A stretch of DNA of 64,000 nucleotides from JBMNGO01 sp050949885. GTDB taxonomy: Bacteria > Bacillota > Syntrophomonadia > Syntrophomonadales > Syntrophomonadaceae. The notes under the pieces are model-generated. The model was not told the origin of the DNA, searched no databases, and saw only the letters and a program-made list of their open reading frames with translations. Shown here one piece after another: positions 1 to 8,083 of this stretch. A program made the position numbers and the translations under genes. Where the stretch lies: assembly GCA_050949885.1 (NCBI GenBank), contig JBMNGO010000002.1, forward strand, positions 186,001-250,000, written 5' to 3'. The number at the start of each line of letters is the position of its first letter. The stretch's first letter is position 1.

Positions 1-401
1 AGGTCTACGACAATGAAATTTTCTGCCAGGTTCAGACCCTTCTTTACGCCCAGAAATCCCAGGTAAGCTTCTTCATCCCCGGATATTACATCAATATTAA
101 GACCACATCGTTCCTTGGCTTGTTTAATAAATTCCTCCCGGTTGTTTGCTTCACGGACCGCGCTGGTGGCAACGGCTTTTATTTTTTGAGCACCCATTTG
201 GTTGGCATATCCCATAAATTCAGTTAAGCCTATCAGTGTCCTTTCCATAGCCTTTTGACTCAAGATATGAGAGTTGCCCACTCCCTCCCCTAGCCGAGTT
301 GTTTTTATTTTTCTGGCCAAGGGATACAACCGGTCATCCTCTAAGTTGGCAACCAGCAACCTGATGGAGTTGGTTCCAATATCCAATACAGCAATCTTCA
401 A
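1..401 (-). CDS. Ppx/GppA-family phosphatase, N-terminal part (gene runs off the left edge)
   Basis: Only the first 133 codons are inside the window. The reading frame begins AVLDIGTNSIRLLV, the first phosphate-binding loop of the ASKHA-fold Ppx/GppA family, followed by VATSAVREANN and VISGDEEAYLGF, both typical of exopolyphosphatase/guanosine pentaphosphate phosphohydrolase. Such enzymes hydrolyse polyphosphate or pppGpp in the cytoplasm. I chose the TTG start at 401 because AGGAG lies 8 nt upstream. A ppx gene near yabR and divIC is common in Clostridia. The substrate cannot be decided from this fragment. Confidence 0.88.
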   Translation of the reverse strand, partial: MKIAVLDIGTNSIRLLVANLEDDRLYPLARKIKTTRLGEGVGNSHILSQKAMERTLIGLTEFMGYANQMGAQKIKAVATSAVREANNREEFIKQAKERCGLNIDVISGDEEAYLGFLGVKKGLNLAENFIVVD

Positions 402-420
402 AATATACGCTCCTTTTATA

Positions 421-487
421 CCAAGAAGACGGTTCTCCCGCTCTTACGCAAAACATTCGTGTAAGAGCGGGAGAACCGTCCTCTTGG
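421..487. repeat. Long inverted repeat with 27-bp arms
   Basis: Arms at 421-447 and 461-487 are complementary except for one base, around a 13-nt loop. The arms contain GACGGTTCTCCCGC; the core GGACGGTTCTCC recurs on the same strand at about 46068-46090. No T-tract follows on either strand, so this does not look like a simple terminator. It could be a REP-like mobile hairpin that also insulates ppx from the S1-domain gene. Confidence 0.75.
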
Positions 488-503
488 CCCCGTTTTATAT
501 ATC

Positions 504-965
504 CTAGTTACCTCTATGCCTTTTTTTCGGCTCCAGTTTGTTCTTGAGTTGTTGCATTCTCTCATCACTCTCTTTGAGGAACTTGGCAATCTTATCATCA
601 AGACTGGGAGAATTGGATGGAGTGCCTCCTGAACCCCTTGGATTACTCTTGCCTATCGTTCTATTGCTGTGGTATGGGCTAGCTGCATCTACAGTTTTTG
701 CTTTAGTCTCTTCCCTTTTGGGTAAAGCCTGTTTAATGGATAACCCTATCTTTTTTCCAGCAACACTTAAAACTTTAACCTTAACGGTTTGCCCTTCTTG
801 AATAAAATCCTTAACATCCTTTACGTAAGTATCTGCAATCTCAGAGATGTGAACCAATCCTACAACTCCCCCAGGAAGTTCGACAAAAGCTCCAAAATTG
901 GTAATACCTTGAACCTTGCCATCCACAATACTTCCAGGCACAATATTGGTTTGTTCAGTTGGCAT
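504..965 (-). CDS. S1 RNA-binding domain protein (YabR-like)
   Basis: A 153-residue protein with one S1 domain at residues about 5-75 (SIVDGKVQGITNFGAFVEL, then HISEIADTYVKDV). A low-complexity, basic, Ser/Lys-rich tail of about 80 residues follows. Single-S1 proteins of this size beside divIC are the YabR/general stress protein 13 group, thought to bind RNA or ribosomes. I chose the ATG at 965. A longer frame would start at a TTG that overlaps the purine-rich GAGGGGG stretch serving as ribosome-binding site, which leaves a longish 12-nt spacing. It lies downstream of divIC, probably in the same transcript. Confidence 0.85.
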   Translation of the reverse strand: MPTEQTNIVPGSIVDGKVQGITNFGAFVELPGGVVGLVHISEIADTYVKDVKDFIQEGQTVKVKVLSVAGKKIGLSIKQALPKREETKAKTVDAASPYHSNRTIGKSNPRGSGGTPSNSPSLDDKIAKFLKESDERMQQLKNKLEPKKRHRGN

Positions 966-1049
966 ATAACAAAAGATCCCCCTCAATAGCTGTTATATAC
1001 CATTTTATCGAACAGCACTAAGGTAGTCAATATCATTCAGCACCTGAGC

Positions 1050-1358
1050 TTAATTTTGTCTCACCGCTGGTATTATAGGTTTCTCCCCCTGCTTAACCAT
1101 TCCCAACTGTTCCCGGGCTATCTTTTCAATGGTCTCCCTAGAAGACATCTTATCCAAAGCCTGCTGCAACTCTTGCTGTTTTTGCTGCAACTCCAGCTTT
1201 TGCTGCTCAAGCTGGCTCTTGGTTTGTGCCAATTCCCAAACGTTAATGGCTCGGGGTAAAACTCCCACCAGAAGCAGAACACCTAGTAGCCCAGTAATTA
1301 TTAACTTAACTAACCGCTGCCTTTGGCTGTTATCTTTCAACTGCATCTTCCTCTTCAT
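1050..1358 (-). CDS. divIC: Septum formation initiator, DivIC/FtsB family
   Basis: This 102-residue protein has a short basic cytoplasmic N-terminus, one membrane segment at about residues 17-36, and then an extracytoplasmic Gln/Leu-rich coiled coil at about 43-72. It ends in a conserved IAREQLGMVKQGEKP stretch. That layout is the DivIC/FtsB family, which joins FtsL and DivIB in the septal complex. Its place between yabPQ and yabR matches the divIC locus of Bacillus. The start overlaps the end of the small HTH gene upstream by 29 nt, which suggests coupled translation. Confidence 0.9.
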   Translation of the reverse strand: MKRKMQLKDNSQRQRLVKLIITGLLGVLLLVGVLPRAINVWELAQTKSQLEQQKLELQQKQQELQQALDKMSSRETIEKIAREQLGMVKQGEKPIIPAVRQN

Positions 1359-1563
1359 TATACAAACCCAAAGTATCCCCAGAAAGTATTATTACCACTT
1401 CATACCCTTTGCTTCGTGCCCGATGATAAAGGGTTGATACCGTACTGGTGCTTATTTGTAGTTGCCTGGCTATTTCATCGGTATTTTTACCCATTTCCTT
1501 TAATACAACTACTTGTCTTTCCCTAAAGCTGAGTTTTTCCGCTCCCCGGATTTCAATCCTCAT
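1330..1563 (-). CDS. Small helix-turn-helix protein, sigma-70 region 4 / LuxR-like
   Basis: A 77-residue protein whose residues 11-55 (LSFRERQVVVLKEMGKN, DEIARQLQISTSTVSTLYHRA) form a helix-turn-helix of the sigma region 4 or GerE/LuxR type. It has no receiver, sigma region 2 or other domain. The 3' end overlaps the start of divIC by 29 nt. It is probably a stand-alone DNA-binding regulator, possibly of its own operon. That role is inference, and I do not recognise a named orthologue. Confidence 0.7.
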   Translation of the reverse strand: MRIEIRGAEKLSFRERQVVVLKEMGKNTDEIARQLQISTSTVSTLYHRARSKGYEVVIILSGDTLGLYNEEEDAVER

Positions 1564-1572
1564 TGCAACCTT

Positions 1573-1604
1573 CTATCCACATTTTATCCACAATCTGTGG
1601 ACAA
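1573..1604. promoter_or_regulatory. Cluster of three DnaA-box-like 9-mers
   Basis: One perfect DnaA box, TTATCCACA, lies at 1584-1592. A one-mismatch copy on the same strand (CTATCCACA) is at 1573-1581, and a one-mismatch inverted copy (TGTGGACAA) is at 1596-1604. All three lie within 32 bp directly upstream of the small HTH gene and divIC. DnaA could regulate this cell-division transcript. No AT-rich unwinding element or other origin feature is visible, so I do not call an origin. Confidence 0.5.
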
Positions 1605-1841
1605 ATTTAGTACATAATTCTTCGCTTAATCGGAGGGAAATTCCTGCTTTTCTAAAAATAAAGTTTTTTGTGTGTTTGCAAATGTTGGAGTGGCCATCCA
1701 ATTATCTACATTTGAAAACACAACAGGAGATTAGGCTGGGGACAAATAGTGTATCCAAAGATCATTAACTCATGGCCGACGAAATTCCATCCAAGTTGTT
1801 TAAACCAGAGTGGTTTAGCCAAATACTGGTGCTCTTTACTT

Positions 1842-2267
1842 CTAGTCATCTGCCGGCGGAGGATTTTTCTTAAATCTGTTATTAATGGTTTTCAGGTAGA
1901 TAAACAATATACGAAATGGTTTTTTTAATATCCCGGCCACAGATTGGAGAAACTTAAATACTAATCTGGCCAAACGGTAAAAGGGCGTTTCCAATCGTTT
2001 ATGCAGCAACCGGTAGTAAAGTATCCCGCCGATTAACAGGGCTAATAACACATACACCCGTACTTCTCCTAAGTTGATGTATAGTAAGGCAAAAAAAACG
2101 AAAACCAGTGTAATCAGCCACATTGCCAGATCCAAAACATAAACTAATAGCCTTTTTAAGGCACCTGCCCTGATAAATGCCTGGTATAAGTGGAACAATA
2201 AGCCGGTTAAAATGCCTAGCAGGATAGTCAGACCAAAAGAAGCTATCTGGGCATATAAATCTGGCAA
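1842..2267 (-). CDS. yabQ: Spore cortex biosynthesis membrane protein YabQ
   Basis: A 141-residue, strongly hydrophobic protein with about four membrane segments in the first 90 residues and a basic C-terminal part (LHKRLETPFYRLARLVFKF). Its size, topology and location directly after yabP match YabQ, a mother-cell membrane protein needed for cortex formation in Bacillus. The start is TTG at 2267 with AGGAGG 7 nt upstream. It is probably co-transcribed with yabP. Confidence 0.85.
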   Translation of the reverse strand: MPDLYAQIASFGLTILLGILTGLLFHLYQAFIRAGALKRLLVYVLDLAMWLITLVFVFFALLYINLGEVRVYVLLALLIGGILYYRLLHKRLETPFYRLARLVFKFLQSVAGILKKPFRILFIYLKTINNRFKKNPPPADD

Positions 2268-2296
2268 AGGAATACCTCCTCGTGAGATTTTGGCGG

Positions 2297-2566
2297 TTAT
2301 TTCAACAAGCGATTAATGATATTTTTACTCTTGGTTTTAATGTCTGCACCTTGAGCCTTGTAGGACAGACTGTTTACAGTGCCTTGAAGGTTTACTTGGC
2401 CGGCCTCCAGATTCAACATAGTAATATGCAAATCCTCACCTGCAATGCAAAGAAAACCCATGGACGTTTCCAGAATTATTTCTTCTTCATTAAAACTGAC
2501 AACATTGAAAACACCGGCCAGTTCCAGATTACTCCGGTTTACCAGTTTAAAGGAATGTTCAGACAT
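2297..2566 (-). CDS. yabP: Sporulation protein YabP
   Basis: This 89-residue soluble protein begins EHSFKLVNRSNLELAGVFNV, then FNEEEIILETSMGFLCIAGEDLHI, the pattern of the YabP/YqfC family of small beta-rich sporulation proteins. In Bacillus YabP is made in the mother cell under SigE and is involved in spore coat or cortex assembly. Here it precedes yabQ and follows a terminator that closes hup-rqcP, so it likely opens the yabP-yabQ-divIC unit. Confidence 0.9.
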   Translation of the reverse strand: MSEHSFKLVNRSNLELAGVFNVVSFNEEEIILETSMGFLCIAGEDLHITMLNLEAGQVNLQGTVNSLSYKAQGADIKTKSKNIINRLLK

Positions 2567-2685
2567 AAGACAGGCCTCCTTATACCGGAAATAAGTATTT
2601 TGTAAAAGATATGCTAAGGTGGTAACATTTTATGTCTTCAATAACCGCAATGTTTCCACCCTGGATATTCTTTAAAAAGACCAAA

Positions 2686-2719
2686 AAAAAACCGTCTCCA
2701 GAAGAGACAGTTTTTTATG
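2686..2719 (-). terminator. Rho-independent terminator after rqcP
   Basis: On the minus strand an imperfect hairpin (GTCTC paired with GAGAC, extended by an A-run and a T-run) lies immediately downstream of the rqcP stop and ends in a T-run. It separates hup-rqcP from yabP. The A-run on the other side makes it potentially bidirectional. Confidence 0.7.
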
Positions 2720-2726
2720 GCGTTTT

Positions 2727-2969
2727 TTATTCTACGATACGGTAAAGATTTTTGGCTTCAGAAGCCCTGATGTTTTCTGTAATATCCAACACCTCATATA
2801 CGGTGCTTTTTCCTCCAATTTGAACAGTGATAAGGTCTCCAATGCTAACCTTGCTGGAAGGTTTAGCAATTCTTCCGTTTATCAGGACTCTCTCGCTATC
2901 AGCAAACTCCCTGGCAACCGTTCGTCTTTTTATAATTCGGGAATTCTTTAAAAACTTATCCAGGCGCAT
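2727..2969 (-). CDS. rqcP: S4-domain RNA-binding protein RqcP (YabO/Hsp15 type)
   Basis: The 80-residue protein is almost entirely an S4 domain: MRLDKFLKNSRIIKRRTVAR at the start, then VLINGRIAKPSSKVSIGDLI. The YabO/RqcP family acts with RqcH in ribosome-associated quality control, adding C-terminal alanine tails to stalled nascent chains on free 50S subunits. It follows hup with only 1 nt between the stop of hup and the start, the usual mazG-hup-yabO arrangement of Firmicutes. Confidence 0.9.
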   Translation of the reverse strand: MRLDKFLKNSRIIKRRTVAREFADSERVLINGRIAKPSSKVSIGDLITVQIGGKSTVYEVLDITENIRASEAKNLYRIVE

Positions 2970-2970
2970 T

Positions 2971-3243
2971 TTACTTTACAGCGTCTTTAAGAGCCTTCCC
3001 TGCCTTAAAAGCTGGTACTTTGGTAGCAGGAATATTTATTTCGTCTCCTGTCCGGGGATTCCTGCCCTTTCTGGCCTGCCGTTCCCTGACTTCAAAGGTC
3101 CCAAAACCGATAAGCTGTACTTTGCCTCCAGACTTTAAAATTCCTTCAACAGTGTCAAAGAAAGCATTAACCACTTTTTCGGCATCTTTTTTGGTGGTAC
3201 CAACTTTGCCGGCAATCTCTGATATCATTTCAGTTTTGTTCAA
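2971..3243 (-). CDS. hup: Histone-like DNA-binding protein HU
   Basis: A 90-residue HU/IHF protein. It has the N-terminal helices (TEMISEIAGKVGTTKKDAEK), the FGTFEVRERQARKGRNP core and the beta-arm ending in TGDEINIPATKVPAFKAGKAL, all full length. HU dimers bend and compact DNA throughout the nucleoid. The start is TTG at 3243, preceded by AGGAGG 7 nt upstream. It is followed at once by rqcP and a terminator, so the two probably form one transcript. Confidence 0.95.
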   Translation of the reverse strand: MNKTEMISEIAGKVGTTKKDAEKVVNAFFDTVEGILKSGGKVQLIGFGTFEVRERQARKGRNPRTGDEINIPATKVPAFKAGKALKDAVK

Positions 3244-3341
3244 AGCCCATTCCTCCTTAGTATAATGGTATATTATGGCTATTCGCTACCTTTCGTACTT
3301 TTTCCTTCTTTATACCAAAAAACTTATACTATTTGGCGTTT

Positions 3342-4109
3342 TTACAAACCCCTGGACTTTGCTTCATCCCAAATGATATCAAGCTGGGCCAGGTTGAAGT
3401 CATGGAAGTCCTTGCCCTGACCTTTAATCTTATCTTCTATGTAGTTAAACCGCCGGACAAATTTATCATTACAGTCTTGCAAGGCTTCCTCCGGATCCAC
3501 TCCTTTGATCCTGGCCACATTAACCAAAGCAAACAGGAGATCTCCTATTTCTTCCCTAATTTCGTCTGCAGAATTGGCCTTAGCCACTTCATCGATCTCT
3601 TCCTTAAATTTCTCTAGGGCCCCTTGCACCTCAGGCCAATCAAAACCTACCCGGGCAGCTTTTTCCTGTAATTTCATAGCTCTCAGCAACCCTGGCAACA
3701 TAGGCGGAATCCCTTCCAGCAAGCGCTTCTTCCCCTCTTCTTTTTTAAAACCTTCCCATCTGTCCATTACGTCATAACTGGTTTTTAAGTCCAGATCGCC
3801 GAATACGTGAGGGTGACGGTTGATCATTTTGGTTCTTATGGAATCTGCTACATCAGCAAAATCGAACTGGCCTGCTCTTTCAGCCAGGGCTGCATGGAAC
3901 ACTACCTGCAGCAGCAGATCGCCTAGTTCATCTTTAAGCATTGCCATATCTTTACTCTTGATGGCATAGACTACCTCATAACTCTCTTCAATTAAATACC
4001 GGGTCAGCGACTGATGGGTTTGTTCCCGATCCCAGGGGCATCCATTAGGGGATAGCAGCTTGTCCATTACTTTAATAAGCTCGTCAATGGAGTTTTTTGT
4101 TTTTTCCAA
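3342..4109 (-). CDS. mazG: Nucleoside triphosphate pyrophosphohydrolase MazG
   Basis: This 255-residue protein has two MazG modules. The first carries GCPWDREQTHQSL and the metal-binding EESYEVVYAI and DELGDLLLQVVFHA motifs. The second carries EEIDEVAKANS and EEIGDLLFALVNVAR. MazG hydrolyses NTPs and dNTPs to monophosphates and pyrophosphate, which cleans damaged nucleotides and can lower ppGpp. Bacillus YabN is a fusion with a methylase domain; this copy is the short form. The start is TTG at 4109 after AAAGGGTGA. The neighbours spoVB and hup match the Firmicute locus. Confidence 0.93.
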   Translation of the reverse strand: MEKTKNSIDELIKVMDKLLSPNGCPWDREQTHQSLTRYLIEESYEVVYAIKSKDMAMLKDELGDLLLQVVFHAALAERAGQFDFADVADSIRTKMINRHPHVFGDLDLKTSYDVMDRWEGFKKEEGKKRLLEGIPPMLPGLLRAMKLQEKAARVGFDWPEVQGALEKFKEEIDEVAKANSADEIREEIGDLLFALVNVARIKGVDPEEALQDCNDKFVRRFNYIEDKIKGQGKDFHDFNLAQLDIIWDEAKSRGL

Positions 4110-4167
4110 TATTTATCACCCTTTGCTGAAAACATTGTTTATGCAAGTCCAGAACCTCCGCTTGCAC

Positions 4168-5721
4168 TTATACTCCTTTGATGATTTTTTTAATCATTGC
4201 AATATCCAATTCTCTGGTTATGAGTAATAAAACTCCATAAACTAATACTCCCGCCAGTATTGCCAACAAGGTAGCAAAATGGGAATATACCTGAAGAGAA
4301 ACCAAGAATTGGTAGGCCAAAACGACTAAAACTCCCATCAGGACAGTGGCCAGAGATATCTTTACCAATCTGCCTGCTTCATATACTACTCCGGTCAGAC
4401 GCCGTAGATAATAAATATTTAGCAAGGAACCCACCAGAAAAGCAAAAACCGTACCTAAAGCAGCCCCCCGGATATTTAATAAGGCAATGCTGGTTAAGCT
4501 GTAATTGAATATTACCTTTAGCACCCCGGTTACTAGGAGGTTACGCATGGCTATTTCTGGGTGCCCTATTCCCTGCAGCCCTGCGCTGGAAAGCTGGAAA
4601 GCTGCCAATACAATGCAGGAAAAAGCCAGCGGTTCCAGGGGAATGCCAGCCTCCGGGGTAGCATAAAGAAGGTCACATATCTGGAAGGCTAATACATAAA
4701 GCCCGGCTGCACATGGAAGGGAAATAATCATCGCAGCCCGAAAACCATAATTTAATCGGCTGGTTAAAAGCTCCTGGTCGTCACGCGCCAGGGCTTCGGA
4801 TATGGCTGGAACTAAGCTGGTTGCAATGGAAATAGTAAATATGGTAGGGAGACTGATAAGAACCGCTGCCATTCCGGCCAGTTGTCCGTAGAGTTCCGTA
4901 GATTGAGAGGTAGTATATCCCAAAGCTATGAGACGCCCGGGTACTATAACGGCATCCAGCATTTGTACCAACGGTAAGACAACTGCTCCAAAGGAAACCG
5001 GCACTGCCAGGCGAACCATTTCCTTGGCCAGGTCTATGGCTCCGGTGCCTGAATAAACCAGCCTTTCCTCAGGAAAGGACCTTTTTCCATGAAAACGGAA
5101 ATAGTAAACAGTCAAAACTGCCAACCCTACAATGCCCCCCACCACTGCACCAAAGGTGGCTCCGGCCGCCGAGTACTCCAACCCCAAGGGGAACAGGAAA
5201 AAAGCTAAAATTAGAACAGCAGTAACACGAAAGAACTGTTCAACCACCTGGGATACGGCAGTTGGTACCATGGACTGGTACCCTTGAAAATATCCCCTGA
5301 ATACTGACATCATTCCGGCGAAGAAAATGGCCGGCGCTACAGCCAGAATAGGATAATAGGCCCGGGGCTCTTTTAATATGAAGTTAGCAATAAATTCCGC
5401 TGATTGGATTACAAAAAGCGTCAACAACAAACCGAAAACGAATAGAATGAGCAGTGAGGCCCGAAAGATTTTCCTGCTGTCACCAGTAAATCCTTCAGCT
5501 TCTTTACGGGAAACCAAAACTGAGATGGCTACCGGTACACCTGCAGTTGCCAGAGCCAGAATAGTAGTATATATAGGATAAGCCATCTGGTAGAGACCCA
5601 TACCCTCCCCGCCCAGCAACCGGGCCAGAGGGATGCGGTAAATGGCTCCCAGAATTTTGCTTATAGCTCCGGCAACGCTTAAGACCATGGCCCCTTTAAG
5701 GAAATTCTGCTTATTTTCCAT
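4168..5721 (-). CDS. spoVB: Polysaccharide flippase family protein, SpoVB/YabM type
   Basis: The 517-residue protein is polytopic throughout with about 14 membrane segments. The N-terminus KQNFLKGAMVLSVAGAISK continues into IYRIPLARLLGGEGMGLYQ, the signature of the MATE-like/MOP stage V sporulation protein B and MurJ family. Such proteins move lipid-linked cell-wall precursors across the membrane. The place between spoVT and mazG matches yabM in Bacillus. I cannot tell a cortex-specific SpoVB role from that of the related YabM. ATG at 5721 has a good GGAGGAG site. Confidence 0.85.
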   Translation of the reverse strand: MENKQNFLKGAMVLSVAGAISKILGAIYRIPLARLLGGEGMGLYQMAYPIYTTILALATAGVPVAISVLVSRKEAEGFTGDSRKIFRASLLILFVFGLLLTLFVIQSAEFIANFILKEPRAYYPILAVAPAIFFAGMMSVFRGYFQGYQSMVPTAVSQVVEQFFRVTAVLILAFFLFPLGLEYSAAGATFGAVVGGIVGLAVLTVYYFRFHGKRSFPEERLVYSGTGAIDLAKEMVRLAVPVSFGAVVLPLVQMLDAVIVPGRLIALGYTTSQSTELYGQLAGMAAVLISLPTIFTISIATSLVPAISEALARDDQELLTSRLNYGFRAAMIISLPCAAGLYVLAFQICDLLYATPEAGIPLEPLAFSCIVLAAFQLSSAGLQGIGHPEIAMRNLLVTGVLKVIFNYSLTSIALLNIRGAALGTVFAFLVGSLLNIYYLRRLTGVVYEAGRLVKISLATVLMGVLVVLAYQFLVSLQVYSHFATLLAILAGVLVYGVLLLITRELDIAMIKKIIKGV

Positions 5722-5821
5722 CTTTCTCCTCCCCGTTTTCTGCGAGGTTATTATACCACATAAATTGCATGGTAGGGTTATGCTTCTGGCCCGTATTCAA
5801 GCATCTTAGCAATTTGGGGCC

Positions 5822-5851
5822 AAAAAAAGCGGCCAAAACGGCCGCTTTTTT
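5822..5851 (-). terminator. Rho-independent terminator of spoVT
   Basis: A perfect 12-bp stem, AAAAAAGCGGCC against GGCCGCTTTTTT with a five-base loop, begins about 10 nt after the spoVT stop codon on the minus strand. It separates spoVT from spoVB. Confidence 0.9.
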
Positions 5852-5860
5852 CCACGATAA

Positions 5861-6424
5861 TTATTGTTCCATTTGTTTGGCCAGAAAACCTGCTGCCGTT
5901 TCAGCCAGTTTAACCTCCATTTCTCCCATTTTGGCTCCCTTATCCTTGCTGACAATAATTACTGCTCCAATGGGATCGCCCTGGGTAATAATAGGAGCTA
6001 TCACCTGGGCTCTTATACTATATTCCCGGTCATCATTTTGTATGATGTGATAGCTTTCATCAACCTCAGGGTCAATTTCGTTAACAACCAGGGTACTTCT
6101 TTCTTCAAAGGTTCTTTCGACAGCTTTGCCTATGGCTTTACTGAGAAATTCTCTTTTATTTGTACCTGAAACAGCAATAATCACATCGCGATCTGCGATC
6201 AAGGAAATATGCCCTATGGTCTCATGGAGCGAATCCGCATACTCCTTGGCAAAATCGCCCAGTTCCCCAATGGGGGAATACTTTTTCAAGATCACTTCTC
6301 CTTCACGATCAACAAAAATCTCCAGAGGGTCTCCCTCACGAATACGTAAAGTTCTTCTTATTTCCTTCGGAATGACAACCCTTCCCAGGTCATCTATACG
6401 ACGGACGATTCCTGTTGCTTTCAA
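5861..6424 (-). CDS. spoVT: Stage V sporulation protein T
   Basis: This 187-residue protein has an N-terminal AbrB-type swapped-hairpin DNA-binding domain (GIVRRIDDLGRVVIPKEIR, residues 5-23) and a C-terminal GAF-like domain. The sequence is close to full-length SpoVT, the forespore transcription factor that tunes SigG-dependent genes. The start is TTG at 6424: the ATG seen 7 nt upstream is out of frame, and AAAGGAGGG gives a fitting site. A SigG-type promoter is visible upstream, matching the known control of spoVT in Bacillus. Confidence 0.95.
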   Translation of the reverse strand: MKATGIVRRIDDLGRVVIPKEIRRTLRIREGDPLEIFVDREGEVILKKYSPIGELGDFAKEYADSLHETIGHISLIADRDVIIAVSGTNKREFLSKAIGKAVERTFEERSTLVVNEIDPEVDESYHIIQNDDREYSIRAQVIAPIITQGDPIGAVIIVSKDKGAKMGEMEVKLAETAAGFLAKQMEQ

Positions 6425-6480
6425 TTTTCATTTATCCCTCCTTTAAAAAAGTTTGAAAAACTTGTTTTCTTTCTCAATGA

Positions 6481-6511
6481 TAGTATATAACTCAAAATCC
6501 CCTTTTATTCA
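6481..6511 (-). promoter_or_regulatory. SigG/SigF-type promoter of spoVT
   Basis: Minus-strand TGAATA (6506-6511) and TATACTA (6481-6487) are separated by exactly 18 bp. This fits the SigG consensus (TGAATA, 17-18 bp, CATACTA) with one mismatch. It lies about 57 bp upstream of the spoVT start. Confidence 0.7.
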
Positions 6512-6885
6512 CTTTTTACCATCATGCTGAAAAAATAATTGGACACTGTTTCTAAAAAAAATACTATCTCCCATCAAAATAGTCACCCGCATCCATTATC
6601 TTCATCTTATATTGATCCCTGGCAATCTTTTCGACATTTATTATATCTAATAAAGGTTTAGTAATCCCTCCCCATGCCACACCATCTTTATAACTGCACA
6701 TATCACTATTATCTTACTGCTGCTATAAAACTGGAATTCTCACCATTTTTAGGGTAATCACAATATATTACGGTTTAGGTTATCATCCCTTTCATTTTAA
6801 ACCGTATGTATTACATAAACGGCAACAGCGCATAAACCACAGGATAATAGCTAAAAATAGCAAAAAAAGAGCCGGGGGGAAAACT
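6512..6885. other. Divergent intergenic region between spoVT and the ger operon
   Basis: About 370 bp of AT-rich sequence without a convincing gene. The germination operon promoter must lie here, but I found no good match to SigG: a CATAAAC at 6831 has only a poor upstream element. Confidence 0.5.
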
Positions 6886-8004
6886 TTGCAACCTCTAACT
6901 AATCACCAGGTTTTTGCTTTACTGACTTTTCTGACTCTTCCATACATCTTTATTACCGGTCATATCCCGCCCATTCTGGCCAGGTTGGTCGGAAACAACG
7001 GATGGCTGGTAACGCTGTCGGTTTTGCTGCCAGGCATTCTTCTTGTTATGGTATATTATCTTCTGGTTAAGAACAGCGCTCGCCCTTTTCCCCTGATGCT
7101 GGAAGAACATCTGGGGAAACCGATGGGCAAGGCTCTTGGGCTGCTGTATATAATTGTCTTTATCTTAATGGCGGTCTTGACCCTGCGTTCCTTTGTTAGT
7201 TTTGTACAAAGCAACGTACTTCCAACTATCCCCATTAGTATCCTGATTTCTTTTGTGCTGCTCCCCGCCCTTTATTCCGTAAAGAACGGGTTAAATGTAT
7301 CGGCCCGGGTAATTGAACTAATTCTGCCGGTTTTCCTTATTTTGCTCGCCTTTGTGTTAATAACCGGTATGTCCCAAAAGCCCATTCTTAGCCGTTTATT
7401 GCCGGTGGGCTATTTCCCCAGCCTAAAATCCTTGCCCCAGGCCTTATTAATAAGTTTTGTACCTTTAGGGAATATTTTTTTCATTCTGACCCTGGCCTTT
7501 TTCTGCCAAGAAGCCCAGCTCAAGAAGCTCCTGTCTTATTCCCTCCTGTTATATATAGGAATTACGGTTGCTGTAAATGCTTTTCTTATAACGATTCAAG
7601 GGGCCTCGCTGACTGCTTTACTGACTTGTCCCATGTGCACTTTCACCCGCAGCATCTCAGTAGGAGGTTTTATCAGAAACATCGAAGTAGTCCTGGTTTC
7701 TATTTTTTTGGTAGGTGTTTTCGCCGCCTTTACCATCCAATTGTTTATGATCTGTTATACCAGTCAGCAAGTATTCAGTTTGAAGGATTATAGGTTTATG
7801 GCTTCTCCAGTTTCACTCTTGCTGGGATTCCTTTCTATTCTCATTGCTCCTAATATTAAGGTCCTAACGGTTATATGGGAAAAAATGGCACCCGTCTTCT
7901 TCTGTGTATTCCTTATACTTATTCCGGTTATTTTATTCCTGGTTATTATAATAAAAAATAATCCCCAGGCCGGCCCCAGTCCTAATCCATCCCAGGGCCA
8001 GTAA
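6886..8004 (+). CDS. Spore germination receptor B subunit (GerAB/endospore family), first copy
   Basis: A 372-residue protein with about ten membrane helices (for example GWLVTLSVLLPGILLVMVYYL near residue 40), of the GerAB amino-acid-permease-like family. The B subunit is thought to bind the germinant in the spore inner membrane. It opens a six-gene operon together with A, C and D subunits. The start is TTG at 6886 with a GGGGGG-rich site 8 nt upstream. The second B subunit at 11037 is a clear paralogue: both share FRPFPxMLxEHLG-like and FVSFVQS stretches. Confidence 0.93.
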   Translation: MQPLTNHQVFALLTFLTLPYIFITGHIPPILARLVGNNGWLVTLSVLLPGILLVMVYYLLVKNSARPFPLMLEEHLGKPMGKALGLLYIIVFILMAVLTLRSFVSFVQSNVLPTIPISILISFVLLPALYSVKNGLNVSARVIELILPVFLILLAFVLITGMSQKPILSRLLPVGYFPSLKSLPQALLISFVPLGNIFFILTLAFFCQEAQLKKLLSYSLLLYIGITVAVNAFLITIQGASLTALLTCPMCTFTRSISVGGFIRNIEVVLVSIFLVGVFAAFTIQLFMICYTSQQVFSLKDYRFMASPVSLLLGFLSILIAPNIKVLTVIWEKMAPVFFCVFLILIPVILFLVIIIKNNPQAGPSPNPSQGQ

Positions 8005-8083
8005 TTTTGCCGCCACCGTGCATAATCCGTTATAAACATGCTCAAACTGAAATGGAGTAACAGATTTTAGGCAGGGTGGCAAA

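Noticed and set aside
1573..1604. A replication origin at the DnaA-box cluster
   Set aside because: Only three boxes, no AT-rich unwinding region and no dnaA, dnaN or rpmH nearby.
6808..6837. SigG promoter of the germination operon
   Set aside because: GTATTA and CATAAAC are 17 bp apart but each deviates in two or three key bases.
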